Positions 15,689 through 23,615 of a DNA stretch of 64,000 nucleotides are shown piece after piece. The number at the start of each line of letters is the position of its first letter. The first letter of the stretch is position 1. A model generated the notes under the pieces. That model was not told the origin of the DNA. It ran no database searches and saw only the letters and a program-made list of their open reading frames with translations. The DNA comes from an uncultured Olsenella sp. (GTDB taxonomy: Bacteria; Actinomycetota; Coriobacteriia; Coriobacteriales; Atopobiaceae), in NCBI GenBank assembly GCA_949287905.1, contig CASEHX010000022.1, forward strand, positions 62,001 to 126,000. The letters run 5' to 3'. The translations under genes were made by a program, and so were the position numbers.

Positions 15689-17131
15689 GTGGCTGAGGAC
15701 GAGAAGAGCACCGAGAAGGCCAAGTCGGCGGCCAAGACCAAGAAGGTCCCGCTGAAGGTCTCCGCGGTTCGCTCGGTTTCTGCGGAGGACAGCGCCGCTG
15801 ACAAGAAGTCGCTGGGACAGGTCAGGAAGACCGTCATCTTCCTGGGCTTTGTGGCTGTCGCATACGCCGCCTACCTCGTCTTCACCGGGCAGGTGGACGA
15901 GTTCGTCTCGTCGCTTGCGGGCGTCGACCTCGCCTGGATCATCGCGGGCGTCATCTGCTTCCTGTTCTACTACGTCTTTGGCGTCGTTGCCTACGCGCTC
16001 TCCATCATCGCCGACCCCGATAACCCCGTGGGCATCCGCGACCTCATGAGCGTCGAGGCCTCAGGCGTCTTCTTCATGCGCCTCACGCCCAACAGCGCCG
16101 GCGCCCCGCCCGCGCAGATCTATCGCCTCACGCGCGCCGGCCTCTCGGTGGGCGAGGCGAGCGCCCTCAACTTCACGCGCACGGTCCTCTACGAGGCCGG
16201 CGAGGGAGTCTTTGCCGCGATCATGCTCATCTTCTGCGGCGGGTACTTCTACGAGACCTTCGGAGACGTCACGCTCATCGGCGCGCTCCTGTTTGGCTTC
16301 AAGGTCGTCCAGGTGGGCGCGATGCTCTTCCTGTGCCTGTTCCCCAAGCCCGTCGTGGCGATCGGCAACTGGGCGCTGCGCTTTGCCAATCGGCGCGGAT
16401 GGCTCAAGGACGACAAGTTCGAGCACTGGTACTCGGTGGTCAACACGCAGGTTGTCAAGTTCTCGACGGCCTTCAAGCGCTCGGCCAAGAACGTGCGCGA
16501 GATGGCGCTCACGATGCTCGTGACCCTGCTGCAGCTGGGATGCATGTACGCCCTCCCGTGGTTTGTGCTGCGCTCCTTTGGCGAGCCGGCAGACTTCCTG
16601 ATCTGTCTCGCCTCGGGCTCGATGCTGGAGCTGCTCATCAACGCCGTGCCGCTGCCCGGCGGCGCCGGTGGAGCAGAGGTGGGCTTTGCGATCCTCTTCC
16701 AGGGAATGTACGGCGTGCACACCACCGCGGGCTTTGTCATCTGGCGTGCCGTCGAGTACCTGCTGCCCGTTCTTATCGCCGCCCCGTGCATGGGCATGCG
16801 CTCCAAGAGCGGGGAGAGCCTCAACAGGCGCTGGGTCCGCACGCGCAAGCGCATCGTGGGCTTTGTCACGGGACGCGGCTCTGGCAAGAAGACCGCGGCG
16901 CGTGGCGGCGTCACCGTGAAGCCCAAGAAGGGCGCCGGCAAGGGCGGCAAGACGGTCGTCGTGACGGGAGCGGGAAAGAAGATGGGCGACCCGGACATCC
17001 AGGCGAGGATCGAGGCCGGCAAGGCCGCTGCCGCTGCCAAGAAGGCTGCGGAGGCCAAGGCCGCGGCTGACGCCGAGAACAGGAGAATCGCCGAGGAGAA
17101 CGCCAAGAGGGAGGCGGTCATTCGAATGTGA
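15689..17131 (+). CDS. YbhN/LPG_synthase_TM family integral membrane protein
   Basis: About 480 residues. After a Lys/Ala-rich cytoplasmic N-terminus there are some eight hydrophobic segments with the family motifs MRLTPNSAGAPPAQIYRL and NAVPLPGGAGGAEVGF, as in the flippase-like membrane half of MprF. The soluble synthase half of MprF is absent. The last 100 residues are Lys/Ala/Glu-rich and probably form a cytoplasmic helix. GTG 15689 is preferred because of GGGAG at good spacing; an in-frame ATG at 15647, eight bases or so after a possible -10 (TACACT), would add 14 residues. Lipid transport is a family inference. Confidence 0.82.
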   Translation: MAEDEKSTEKAKSAAKTKKVPLKVSAVRSVSAEDSAADKKSLGQVRKTVIFLGFVAVAYAAYLVFTGQVDEFVSSLAGVDLAWIIAGVICFLFYYVFGVVAYALSIIADPDNPVGIRDLMSVEASGVFFMRLTPNSAGAPPAQIYRLTRAGLSVGEASALNFTRTVLYEAGEGVFAAIMLIFCGGYFYETFGDVTLIGALLFGFKVVQVGAMLFLCLFPKPVVAIGNWALRFANRRGWLKDDKFEHWYSVVNTQVVKFSTAFKRSAKNVREMALTMLVTLLQLGCMYALPWFVLRSFGEPADFLICLASGSMLELLINAVPLPGGAGGAEVGFAILFQGMYGVHTTAGFVIWRAVEYLLPVLIAAPCMGMRSKSGESLNRRWVRTRKRIVGFVTGRGSGKKTAARGGVTVKPKKGAGKGGKTVVVTGAGKKMGDPDIQARIEAGKAAAAAKKAAEAKAAADAENRRIAEENAKREAVIRM

Positions 17132-17166
17132 GAATGACGTGTGCCCAGAAATCTCAAAATTAGGGC

Positions 17167-17196
17167 TTGCATTCCGGTGACGTTCCTTGCTAATAT
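17167..17196 (+). promoter_or_regulatory. Promoter of tRNA-Val
   Basis: TTGCAT (17167-17172), 18-bp spacer, TAATAT (17191-17196). Confidence 0.7.
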
Positions 17197-17234
17197 ATCC
17201 CTCGCGCTGCGGTCCCCAGCAGTGCATCACATAA

Positions 17235-17309
17235 GGGCGTTTAGCTCAGGGGGAGAGCGCTTCCCTGACACGGAAGAGGTCACAAGTTCAAATCTTGTAA
17301 CGCCCACCA
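17235..17309 (+). tRNA. tRNA-Val (anticodon GAC)
   Basis: 75 nt. Acceptor GGGCGTT/AACGCCC, anticodon stem CTTCC/GGAAG with loop CTGACAC, T-arm ACAAGTTCAAATCTTGT, encoded CCA. Confidence 0.97.
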
Positions 17310-17316
17310 AACTTTC

Positions 17317-17350
17317 GCAGGCCGTCCATTTCGACGGCCTGCTTTCTTTT
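17317..17350 (+). terminator. Terminator of tRNA-Val
   Basis: GCAGGCCGTC pairs with GACGGCCTGC, followed by TTTCTTTT. Confidence 0.9.
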
Positions 17351-17451
17351 GTGCCAAGGTGCGACGGGGGGCTGCGCACGCCCTCGTCCGCGCCCATCGC
17401 GCTCGCTTATCGCTCTCACTCATCGCCCTCGCTCATCGCCCTCGCTCATCG

Positions 17452-17586
17452 CCGGAAACCTGACTTTTGCACGAGCGCTTCTCGTCTGAGAATTGTGCGA
17501 CTTCGTATATGTGCAGCTAGATGCGCTGCTCGATAAATGGGGCCCGCAACGAGAGCCATTTGCTCGTGCAAAAGTCAGGTTTCCGG
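17452..17586. repeat. Long-loop inverted-repeat element B
   Basis: Perfect 25-bp arms at 17452-17476 and 17562-17586 (core TGACTTTTGCACGAGC and its complement) enclose 85 bases. The arm core is that of element A at 11.3 kb, while the loops share only short stretches such as TTCTCG and ATGGGGCC/ATGGGCC. A short run of CTCATCGCC repeats precedes it (17420-17452). Together with the tRNA terminator these fill the 349-base gap before the next gene. Confidence 0.92.
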
Positions 17587-17658
17587 GACATCCGCCAAAC
17601 ACTCTCGGCCCAGAGCGAGCTCGCTCCGGGCCGATGCCGCATGCGAGGCGATTTCCGC

Positions 17659-19839
17659 CTACCTCAGCTTGCTCGCGAACTCGAGGTAGGTAATCTGCGC
17701 CAGGTCGTCGTAGGCCTGGGGAAGCGCCGTCTCGTCGTCTGTGGTGAGCCATGCGCCGTCGGCGAGCTCCATGCCCAGAAGGCTCAGCGCGGGCAGCTCC
17801 TCGCTGATTGCGAGCTGCGCCTTCTGGTAGTCCGTGAGCGGCGCGCCGATCAGGTCCGCCGTCAGGGAGCCGAGATAGGCCGGGCACGCGTCGCGCTTCT
17901 CGCCGTCCTGGGCGCTGCCGGCTACGTCGTAGTTGGCCCAGACGAGGTAGGTGGAGCGGTAGGTCTCGACAGCCGCATCGGAGTCGCCGGCCGCGTCCCC
18001 GCCGCCGGTGCCGCCGCCGAGCGCGTTGCCGTTCTCGTCATAGACCTGCTCGCCGCTCACGGCGGCGTTCAGGATCGTGGAGAGCGCGGGCTGGTGGTCG
18101 CCGAAGAAGACCACGACCACGGGGCGGTCGAGCTGCGACAGCTCGGAGAGGAACTCCTCGAGCGCGCGGTCGGACTCGTCGACGCAGGCAAGGTACTCGG
18201 AGAGACGCGCGTTGTCGTAGTCGCTCATGCCGTCGACGTGGTACTGCTTCACGTCACCCAGGTTGTTCTGGTCGTAGCCGGAGTGGTTCTGCATGGTCAC
18301 GTCGAAGATGAACTGCGGGTCGTCGCCGCTCTCAAGCAGCTCGAGGCACTTGTCGTAGGTCTCCGCGTCCGAGACGCCGCTGTGGTAGGTCTCCGCGCCG
18401 GAAAAGTCGTCGATGTCGAGGAACTCGTCGAAGCCGAGCGCCTCGTAGACGCGGTCACGGTTCCAGTTGGTCGCGTAGTTGGGGTGCATCGCGGTTGTCT
18501 GGTAGCCGAGCTCGGAGAACTGGCGTGCGAGGCTCGGGGCCGCGGAGAGGTCGTAGAGGGAGTAGGGGTACTTGCCGTCGCCGACGTAGGCGAGCGGGAC
18601 GCCGGTGAGGAACTCGAACTCCGTGTTGCAGGTTCCGCCGCCGAGGACCGACACCGCGAGGCTGCCCTGCGCGAGCGTGTCATCGAGCGAGCCCACGAAC
18701 GACGGGCCGTCGTAGCCCCAGGAGGAGCCGTCGAGCTCGGAGAGGTCCGAGAAGGACTCGTTCATGATGCACACGACGCTGGGGCGCTCCTCGCCGAACT
18801 GCGCCTCGGACTCCTGGCGCGCCTCTGAGGCGCCCGCGCCGTCGTCGTAGCGCTCGACGTAGGAGTCCTCGAGCGTCTTGGCGCTCTCATCGTCATAGCC
18901 CTCGGGCACGTCGATCGGAAGGTCCTGCGCGACGGCAATGAAGCTCGTGAGAAAGCCCTGCTTGCGATAGTAGTCGAGCGAGTACCAGTACTTCATCTCA
19001 ACGCCGAGGTCGTCAAAGTAGCTCGGGACGGTCACGACCCCCGCGAGCACGGCGAGAAGGACGGCCGCGGCACCCAGGTTCATGGAGATGCGCCTGGGGG
19101 CGCTCCCCGGCTCCGTCGTCGGGACCACGAGGTTGGCTACGGCGGAGGCGAGCAGCAGGCACGAGAGGCTTATCGCCACGCCGCCTCCGATGGCATAGGT
19201 GTAGCTGCCGCTCACCGCAGCGGCGGTTCCCAGCACGAAGAGGTCGTTGGGCAGGATCGCCGCCGCCTTGAACGATGCGACGAAGTACTGTGCGAGGCCG
19301 ATGACAAAGCAGAGCGCCACGCCCAGGGTCAGCGCCGCGCCGCGTCGCTGGAAGAGGAAGAACAATGCGGAGAGGGCAAGGAGGATTATGCCCGCCTGGA
19401 GCAGGGCAAACTGGGGCGCCATGAAGAAGACCTCATAGTTGTACGTCGTCTCGATGGCAAGAAAGCCGAGCACCGTGCAAGCGAGAAGGGCCGCCGCGGA
19501 GAAGGCGGCGTTCGCCCTGGCCTGCGTCATGCCGCGTCTCTCGCACCACGCGTCGAATGCCGAGCGGGCGCGATCGCCCCGCAGGGCGGACCGGGCGGAG
19601 ACGAGGGCCGCGGCGTCAAGAACGACCAGCGCGAGCAGCTCGAGGATGCCCCCCTGGTAGAGGTCGAGGGCGCAGAAGACGGCGATTGCGGCGAGCACCA
19701 GGAGGGGGAGGGCGAGTCGACGAATCTGACGCGCACTCGGGCGTCCCTCGCTTCGGGCGAGAAGAACGGTCTGCCCAAAGATTGCGGCCATGGCGAGCAG
19801 CGGAACGAGAATCATGTGCGAGACACCTTGCCTGTCCAT
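17659..19839 (-). CDS. LTA-synthase-like membrane sulfatase-fold enzyme
   Basis: 726 residues. About eight hydrophobic segments lie in the first 270 residues, then an extracellular alkaline-phosphatase-fold domain: IMNESFSD for the metal-binding glutamate, GGGTCNTEFEFLTG with the nucleophilic threonine (about residue 401), MQNHSGYD and FFGDHQPAL. Members transfer glycerol phosphate from phosphatidylglycerol to a glycolipid or polysaccharide. The catalytic loop carries a Gly/Ser/Asp-rich insertion (GGGTGGGDAAGDS) near the C-terminus. ATG 19839 gives the longest frame; ATG 19815 has a better ribosome site (AAGGTG). Whether the product is lipoteichoic acid or another polymer is open. Confidence 0.9.
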   Translation of the reverse strand: MDRQGVSHMILVPLLAMAAIFGQTVLLARSEGRPSARQIRRLALPLLVLAAIAVFCALDLYQGGILELLALVVLDAAALVSARSALRGDRARSAFDAWCERRGMTQARANAAFSAAALLACTVLGFLAIETTYNYEVFFMAPQFALLQAGIILLALSALFFLFQRRGAALTLGVALCFVIGLAQYFVASFKAAAILPNDLFVLGTAAAVSGSYTYAIGGGVAISLSCLLLASAVANLVVPTTEPGSAPRRISMNLGAAAVLLAVLAGVVTVPSYFDDLGVEMKYWYSLDYYRKQGFLTSFIAVAQDLPIDVPEGYDDESAKTLEDSYVERYDDGAGASEARQESEAQFGEERPSVVCIMNESFSDLSELDGSSWGYDGPSFVGSLDDTLAQGSLAVSVLGGGTCNTEFEFLTGVPLAYVGDGKYPYSLYDLSAAPSLARQFSELGYQTTAMHPNYATNWNRDRVYEALGFDEFLDIDDFSGAETYHSGVSDAETYDKCLELLESGDDPQFIFDVTMQNHSGYDQNNLGDVKQYHVDGMSDYDNARLSEYLACVDESDRALEEFLSELSQLDRPVVVVFFGDHQPALSTILNAAVSGEQVYDENGNALGGGTGGGDAAGDSDAAVETYRSTYLVWANYDVAGSAQDGEKRDACPAYLGSLTADLIGAPLTDYQKAQLAISEELPALSLLGMELADGAWLTTDDETALPQAYDDLAQITYLEFASKLR

Positions 19840-19931
19840 TACGGTGGGATAACGGATGGCTCATGATACGTGTCCCGTGTCAAAAACTTGTGCAGAGGCC
19901 GCCTCTTGCCGTGCTATTCTCGCCTGCGCCC

Positions 19932-20258
19932 CTACCGCGCGTCCCGCACGTAGATGCCGACCATGAGCTGGTGCCAGGGACTGCGGGTCGGATCTGCCTT
20001 GAGCACGCGGCACTCCAGGACGTCAGCGTGGCCGTAGAAGGCGAGCGTCGAGACAAGGCAGCTCTCGTCGGCGGGGACGTATCCCAGCTTGGTCCCGTTC
20101 CAGCTGATGGCGACGGCTTCGGGGTCGTGCGGGTTGTCGCGCTCGGGCTTAAGGTCGAGCACCATCCCGGAAGCAAGCTCGCCGATGACGGCGGCGCCGT
20201 CCCAGTACTGGAACCCGGCGACGTAGAACGTGGCAACATGGCGCGATGGCTCGTACAT
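19932..20258 (-). CDS. Stand-alone HIRAN-domain protein
   Basis: 108 residues making up a single HIRAN domain: FYVAGFQYWDGA, LDLKPERDNPHDPEAVAI and KLGYVPADES are the family blocks. HIRAN domains usually accompany SNF2 helicases and bind DNA ends (3'-OH, as in HLTF); in bacteria they also occur alone. No helicase gene is near. GGATAGGAG precedes the start. Confidence 0.88.
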   Translation of the reverse strand: MYEPSRHVATFYVAGFQYWDGAAVIGELASGMVLDLKPERDNPHDPEAVAISWNGTKLGYVPADESCLVSTLAFYGHADVLECRVLKADPTRSPWHQLMVGIYVRDAR

Positions 20259-20345
20259 GCTAGCTCCTATCCTCTTCTCTCCGGACTTCGCCGGCTGCTG
20301 AGACTAGGGTAGGGGTACCACCGGACAACAATTGGGCGAGCGGGC

Positions 20346-20816
20346 TCACCGTGCCTGCTGCAGCCAGCGTCGAACGTCCCTCCCGGCGGCCGGGAGCAAA
20401 AACGCCGCTGCAATCGCGAGCACGGCGGAGACCGCCCAGAGGTCAAACGCCGCCTCGAAGGGCGCCAGCTGCACGGGGAACATGAGCCTGCCCCCGTTCT
20501 CGGGGTCAAGGCCGAGCATCGTGATCAGGCAGACGCCCACCGTGACCACGATCGAGAATATCGAGCAGAAGCCGAAGTAACCACGGCTCATGAAGCTCGC
20601 GGTGCGGTACGCGGCCTCGCGAGACGCCTCGCCTTTGGAGTCGTTGCCGCGGAAGCGGCTCGCGTTTGCCCGCATGACCGCGTACCCGAGAAACGCGACG
20701 AGCGCCAGTATGAGGTAGAAGACCGCAAAGACTCCCACGCAGGGGTTGACCACGCTGAGCGCGGCAGCTCCGAGGAGAAGGGCGAAGGCCGCCCAGAATG
20801 ACTTGGAGTGTTCCAT
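20346..20816 (-). CDS. Small four-helix membrane protein, unknown function
   Basis: 156 residues with about four transmembrane helices (near 8-28, 30-50, 80-105, 125-147) and a charged cytoplasmic loop at 51-75. I do not recognise a family. It is transcribed away from the tautomerase gene and in line with the HIRAN gene (87-base gap). No clear ribosome site is visible before the ATG. Confidence 0.65.
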   Translation of the reverse strand: MEHSKSFWAAFALLLGAAALSVVNPCVGVFAVFYLILALVAFLGYAVMRANASRFRGNDSKGEASREAAYRTASFMSRGYFGFCSIFSIVVTVGVCLITMLGLDPENGGRLMFPVQLAPFEAAFDLWAVSAVLAIAAAFLLPAAGRDVRRWLQQAR

Positions 20817-20877
20817 GGGGGCACGTCCGATCTGTGTGAGAATGGACCTCGTCTATTGTCGCACGAAAGGAGCTGCC

Positions 20878-21228
20878 ATGCCCGTTGTCCACACGTACTG
20901 CTCCGCCCCCATCTCCGATGGTGCTCGCGAGGCCCTCAAGGCCGCCTACGGCAAGGCGATCGCGGCCGTGCCCGGCAAGTCCGAGGCCTGGCTCATGTGC
21001 CTCTTCGAGGACGACGCCCACATCTACTTTGCGGGCGACGACTCCGAGCCCTGCGCCCTCGTGGACGTGAGCGTCTTCGCGCGCTCCGAGGTGCCGGCGG
21101 GCGCATGGGAGCGGTTCACCGAGGAGGTCACCCCGGCCGTCTGCCGCGAGCTGGGCGTGGACGCCTCAAGGCTCTACATCCGCTACGGCTGGACCCCGAG
21201 CTTTGGCTGGAACGGGGCGAACTTCTGA
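20878..21228 (+). CDS. MIF-type tautomerase (phenylpyruvate tautomerase family)
   Basis: 116 residues, the usual MIF length. After Met removal the N-terminus is Pro (MPVVHTYCSA), the catalytic base of the superfamily. The C-terminus SFGWNGANF matches the conserved W-N-G end of MIF proteins, and LGVDASRLYIRY fits the last strand. AAAGGAG sits at ideal distance before ATG 20878. The stop overlaps the next small gene (TGATG). Substrate in bacteria is unclear. Confidence 0.88.
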   Translation: MPVVHTYCSAPISDGAREALKAAYGKAIAAVPGKSEAWLMCLFEDDAHIYFAGDDSEPCALVDVSVFARSEVPAGAWERFTEEVTPAVCRELGVDASRLYIRYGWTPSFGWNGANF

Positions 21229-21437
21229 TGGGCGAGAAGGACCTGGACGATGCGGCGCGCCTGGCCGCCTACGACGAGTTTGCCGCCGGGGTGCGTGACG
21301 AGCTCGCGGCCACCAAGGCCCGCATGGACGAGCTGGCGGCGGCGGGGAAGGTGAAGACCGCCACCTACCGGCAGCTCTTTGCCGCACGCATCACCCTCAA
21401 GGAGATCGACTCGCGCCTGCGCGAGCGGGGGCTGTAG
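21228..21437 (+). CDS. Small protein of unknown function coupled to the tautomerase
   Basis: 69 residues, hydrophilic and mainly helical, with a DELAATKARMDELAAAGK stretch and a basic C-terminus (LKEIDSRLRERGL). Its ATG overlaps the preceding stop in TGATG, a typical coupling arrangement, and the codon use matches its neighbours, so it is likely translated. No family recognised. Confidence 0.7.
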   Translation: MGEKDLDDAARLAAYDEFAAGVRDELAATKARMDELAAAGKVKTATYRQLFAARITLKEIDSRLRERGL

Positions 21438-21445
21438 GGGACGCG

Positions 21446-21559
21446 CCGAATACCGCCGAAACAGAGAAATGGCGCGGCCGAATACCGCCGAAACAGAAAA
21501 ACGGCACAGAATGGGCGCCTGCGAAGGCCGATTCTGTGCCGTATTTCTGTTTCGGCGTA
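21446..21559. repeat. Hairpin repeat G1 (with an extra partial arm)
   Basis: Arms at 21483-21512 and 21531-21559 (ACCGCCGAAACAGAAAAACG and complement) enclose an 18-base loop. A partial copy of the left arm (CCGAATACCGCCGAAACAGA) precedes it at about 21446-21478. A nearly identical hairpin, G2, lies at 23504-23580 on the other side of the RES gene. Confidence 0.95.
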
Positions 21560-21631
21560 GGTCGCGTGAAAGACGAGAGGGGCAGGCGAGGGCAGCAGGC
21601 GAGAAGGGCAGTCGAGAAGGGCGACCTGTCG

Positions 21632-23344
21632 CTACTTCGCTGGCGCGTCTCCGCTCAGGTTGCCGGGATTCCTGCGAAGCTCCTCGTCGAGGCCGTCCTG
21701 CCACTCCTGCACGCTCTCGTAGTCCTCCCGGTGCCGGGGGACGCTCCAGGAGAAGAGCCGGTTCAGCTGGGAGCTGTAGAGGCCCTCACCGTCTTTCGCG
21801 ACCTCTCCGTTGCGGTCGAGCGTGATGCGCTCGGACGGGAACACGTAGTTTCTCCCCAGGAGCGGAGCGTAGAGGTCCTTGCAGGAGAAGTAGCGGATCC
21901 CCACGATGCGATAGTCGTCCAGCCAGGCGAGGAGCCTCCTCGTGTTTCCGAGTGACCGGAGTAGGCTGCCCATTTCTCGATCAGTCAGGGTAGTCTCGCT
22001 TGTCTCGTCGTCAAGCTTGAATCGTCGCGGATCATCGGGGGATGCTGGCTTGGACAGATCCTCTCTCCTGTTGTTCAGGGCTTCTATCAGAAGCAGCAGG
22101 GCGCGATCGATTCTTCTCAGGAGTTCGTAGAAGTCCCTCGGAAAAATGAGTCCGGGATACGTCAGGGTTGTCTTTGTCAGGAGTGAAACAATGCTCCTGA
22201 GGTTCTCCAAGAGGGAGGGGATGTGCTCGGGGTCCACCGGCATAAGGGCATTTGGCCTGTCCTCGTGCTGTTCGGTTGCCCTGGGGATGATCTTCAGAAT
22301 CGTTTCTAGTATATCTTTATATATCTTGCAGATTTCCGTGGCGGAGGTGTCGACGTCAGTCATCTCGAGAGTCTCGTCGGGATACTTCATGTTCAGGGGA
22401 GGCCTCTTGCTCAGGCGGAGCCACTGCATGAGCAGCTGCGGGATGGCGTACTCGTCCGAGTAGCTGCTCGAGGGGTTCTCTCGCACGAAGGAGCATGCCG
22501 CCAAGAGGGGGAACCAGAAGACGTAGCGGGATGTGTAGAGGATGTCCAGCTCCTCGGTAACCCCATCCTTCGGGGAATCCATCTCAGGGAAGAGAAAGTC
22601 CTGAGGCCGGATGCCGAGGTCGATGACGAGGGCGCTCTCGCGCCCGCATGTTCCTGCGAGCTCAAAGCTCGAGGCGATCGAGTGATACGGCTTACCCATC
22701 TCCTGCATGCTGAGTTTGAGCGCGTCCGCAAGGTAGAGTGAGGGGTAGCCTGCGATGCTGTATCGCGAGGTAGATATCTTGTCTCGGAGGCTCACGGGCG
22801 TGTGGAAGATTTCGCACCGGGAAAATGTGCTGCCATAGGAGACGGACCGTACCCGATAGAACTGCTCAGCCATGGCGGCGTCTACGGTTCTGGGGGACTC
22901 GGAGCTGAGGGAGCGGGGCTCGTTGGACTTCTCGCTAAGTGAGGGTTCGGGCCAAGTCACGTCTCTCACGCGCGGGAGCGGTACTGCGTCGGTGAGCTCA
23001 TCCATCATGCCGGCAAAGGCATCGTAGGCCTTGCTCGGGTACCCGTCGTGCAGCGATTGGAGGGCATCGAGTATTCCTTTGCACATGCGGCGGGCGCCGT
23101 CGTCGGGGAAGCTGGAGTAGGGCCATCCCTGGCTGGCGCCACGTGATTCGATGGCCTTCTCAACCCGTTCCTGGTACGTGTCAAAGAGCTCGCGGAGCTC
23201 CTTCTCAAAGCTCTTCTCGTGTCGGCGGGGGAGCTCGAAGGCGGGGTTCACCGTGCGCCCATCGGTGGTGAAGACGTCACGCAGGACGCTGTCCCTCGTG
23301 AGGAACTTGTCCTTGCGCCAGTCCCAGCGGTGTCTCTCTGACAT
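21632..23344 (-). CDS. RES-domain protein (putative NAD-consuming toxin-like or HEPN/RES protein)
   Basis: 570 residues, soluble. The RES domain is at about 165-240: FYRVRSV, then IFHTPVSLRDK, RYSIAGYPSLYLA and SMQEMG. Small RES toxins (Res/ParT) attack NAD+ or modify an enzyme; the IFH-P...RYSI-GYP-LYL form is found in larger stand-alone proteins with an extra N-terminal helical domain, as here. The C-terminal 300 residues are unassigned. Codon use is clearly less GC-rich than the neighbours (runs such as TATATCTTTATATATC), a sign of transfer. The gene is bracketed by the G1 and G2 hairpins. No antitoxin gene is visible. Toxin activity is inference. Confidence 0.75.
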   Translation of the reverse strand: MSERHRWDWRKDKFLTRDSVLRDVFTTDGRTVNPAFELPRRHEKSFEKELRELFDTYQERVEKAIESRGASQGWPYSSFPDDGARRMCKGILDALQSLHDGYPSKAYDAFAGMMDELTDAVPLPRVRDVTWPEPSLSEKSNEPRSLSSESPRTVDAAMAEQFYRVRSVSYGSTFSRCEIFHTPVSLRDKISTSRYSIAGYPSLYLADALKLSMQEMGKPYHSIASSFELAGTCGRESALVIDLGIRPQDFLFPEMDSPKDGVTEELDILYTSRYVFWFPLLAACSFVRENPSSSYSDEYAIPQLLMQWLRLSKRPPLNMKYPDETLEMTDVDTSATEICKIYKDILETILKIIPRATEQHEDRPNALMPVDPEHIPSLLENLRSIVSLLTKTTLTYPGLIFPRDFYELLRRIDRALLLLIEALNNRREDLSKPASPDDPRRFKLDDETSETTLTDREMGSLLRSLGNTRRLLAWLDDYRIVGIRYFSCKDLYAPLLGRNYVFPSERITLDRNGEVAKDGEGLYSSQLNRLFSWSVPRHREDYESVQEWQDGLDEELRRNPGNLSGDAPAK

Positions 23345-23503
23345 TGACGGCCTCGACTTTCAAAAGCGTTTTCGCCCCTATTGTACGATTGCCGAAAGGA
23401 CGACGGCTGCATGACGCGCCACGGAGAGACGCCTTCGGAGCGTGCCGGTCGGAAGATCGATGATCGATTGCGCAAGCGGGAGCAGCCAGGTGGGCTCACC
23501 GAA

Positions 23504-23580
23504 TACCGCCGAAACAGAAAAACGGCACAGAATCAGCTGTCACAGGCCTCGATTCTGTGCCGTTTTTCTGTTTCGGCGTA
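23504..23580. repeat. Hairpin repeat G2
   Basis: Arms at 23504-23533 and 23552-23580, 18-base loop. The left arm is identical to that of G1 over 30 bases and the right arm differs at one base; both copies are followed by GGTCG. The loop sequences differ. Confidence 0.95.
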
Positions 23581-23615
23581 GGTCGGCGGCGCCCAGTCCG
23601 CGCTCCTCTCCCCAG

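Noticed and set aside
17521..18828. Long plus-strand frame over the LTA-synthase-like gene
   Set aside because: Shadow frame; the minus strand has clear catalytic motifs.
21632..23344. RES gene as part of a classical toxin-antitoxin pair
   Set aside because: No small antitoxin gene lies on either side; the protein is far larger than ParT/Res toxins.
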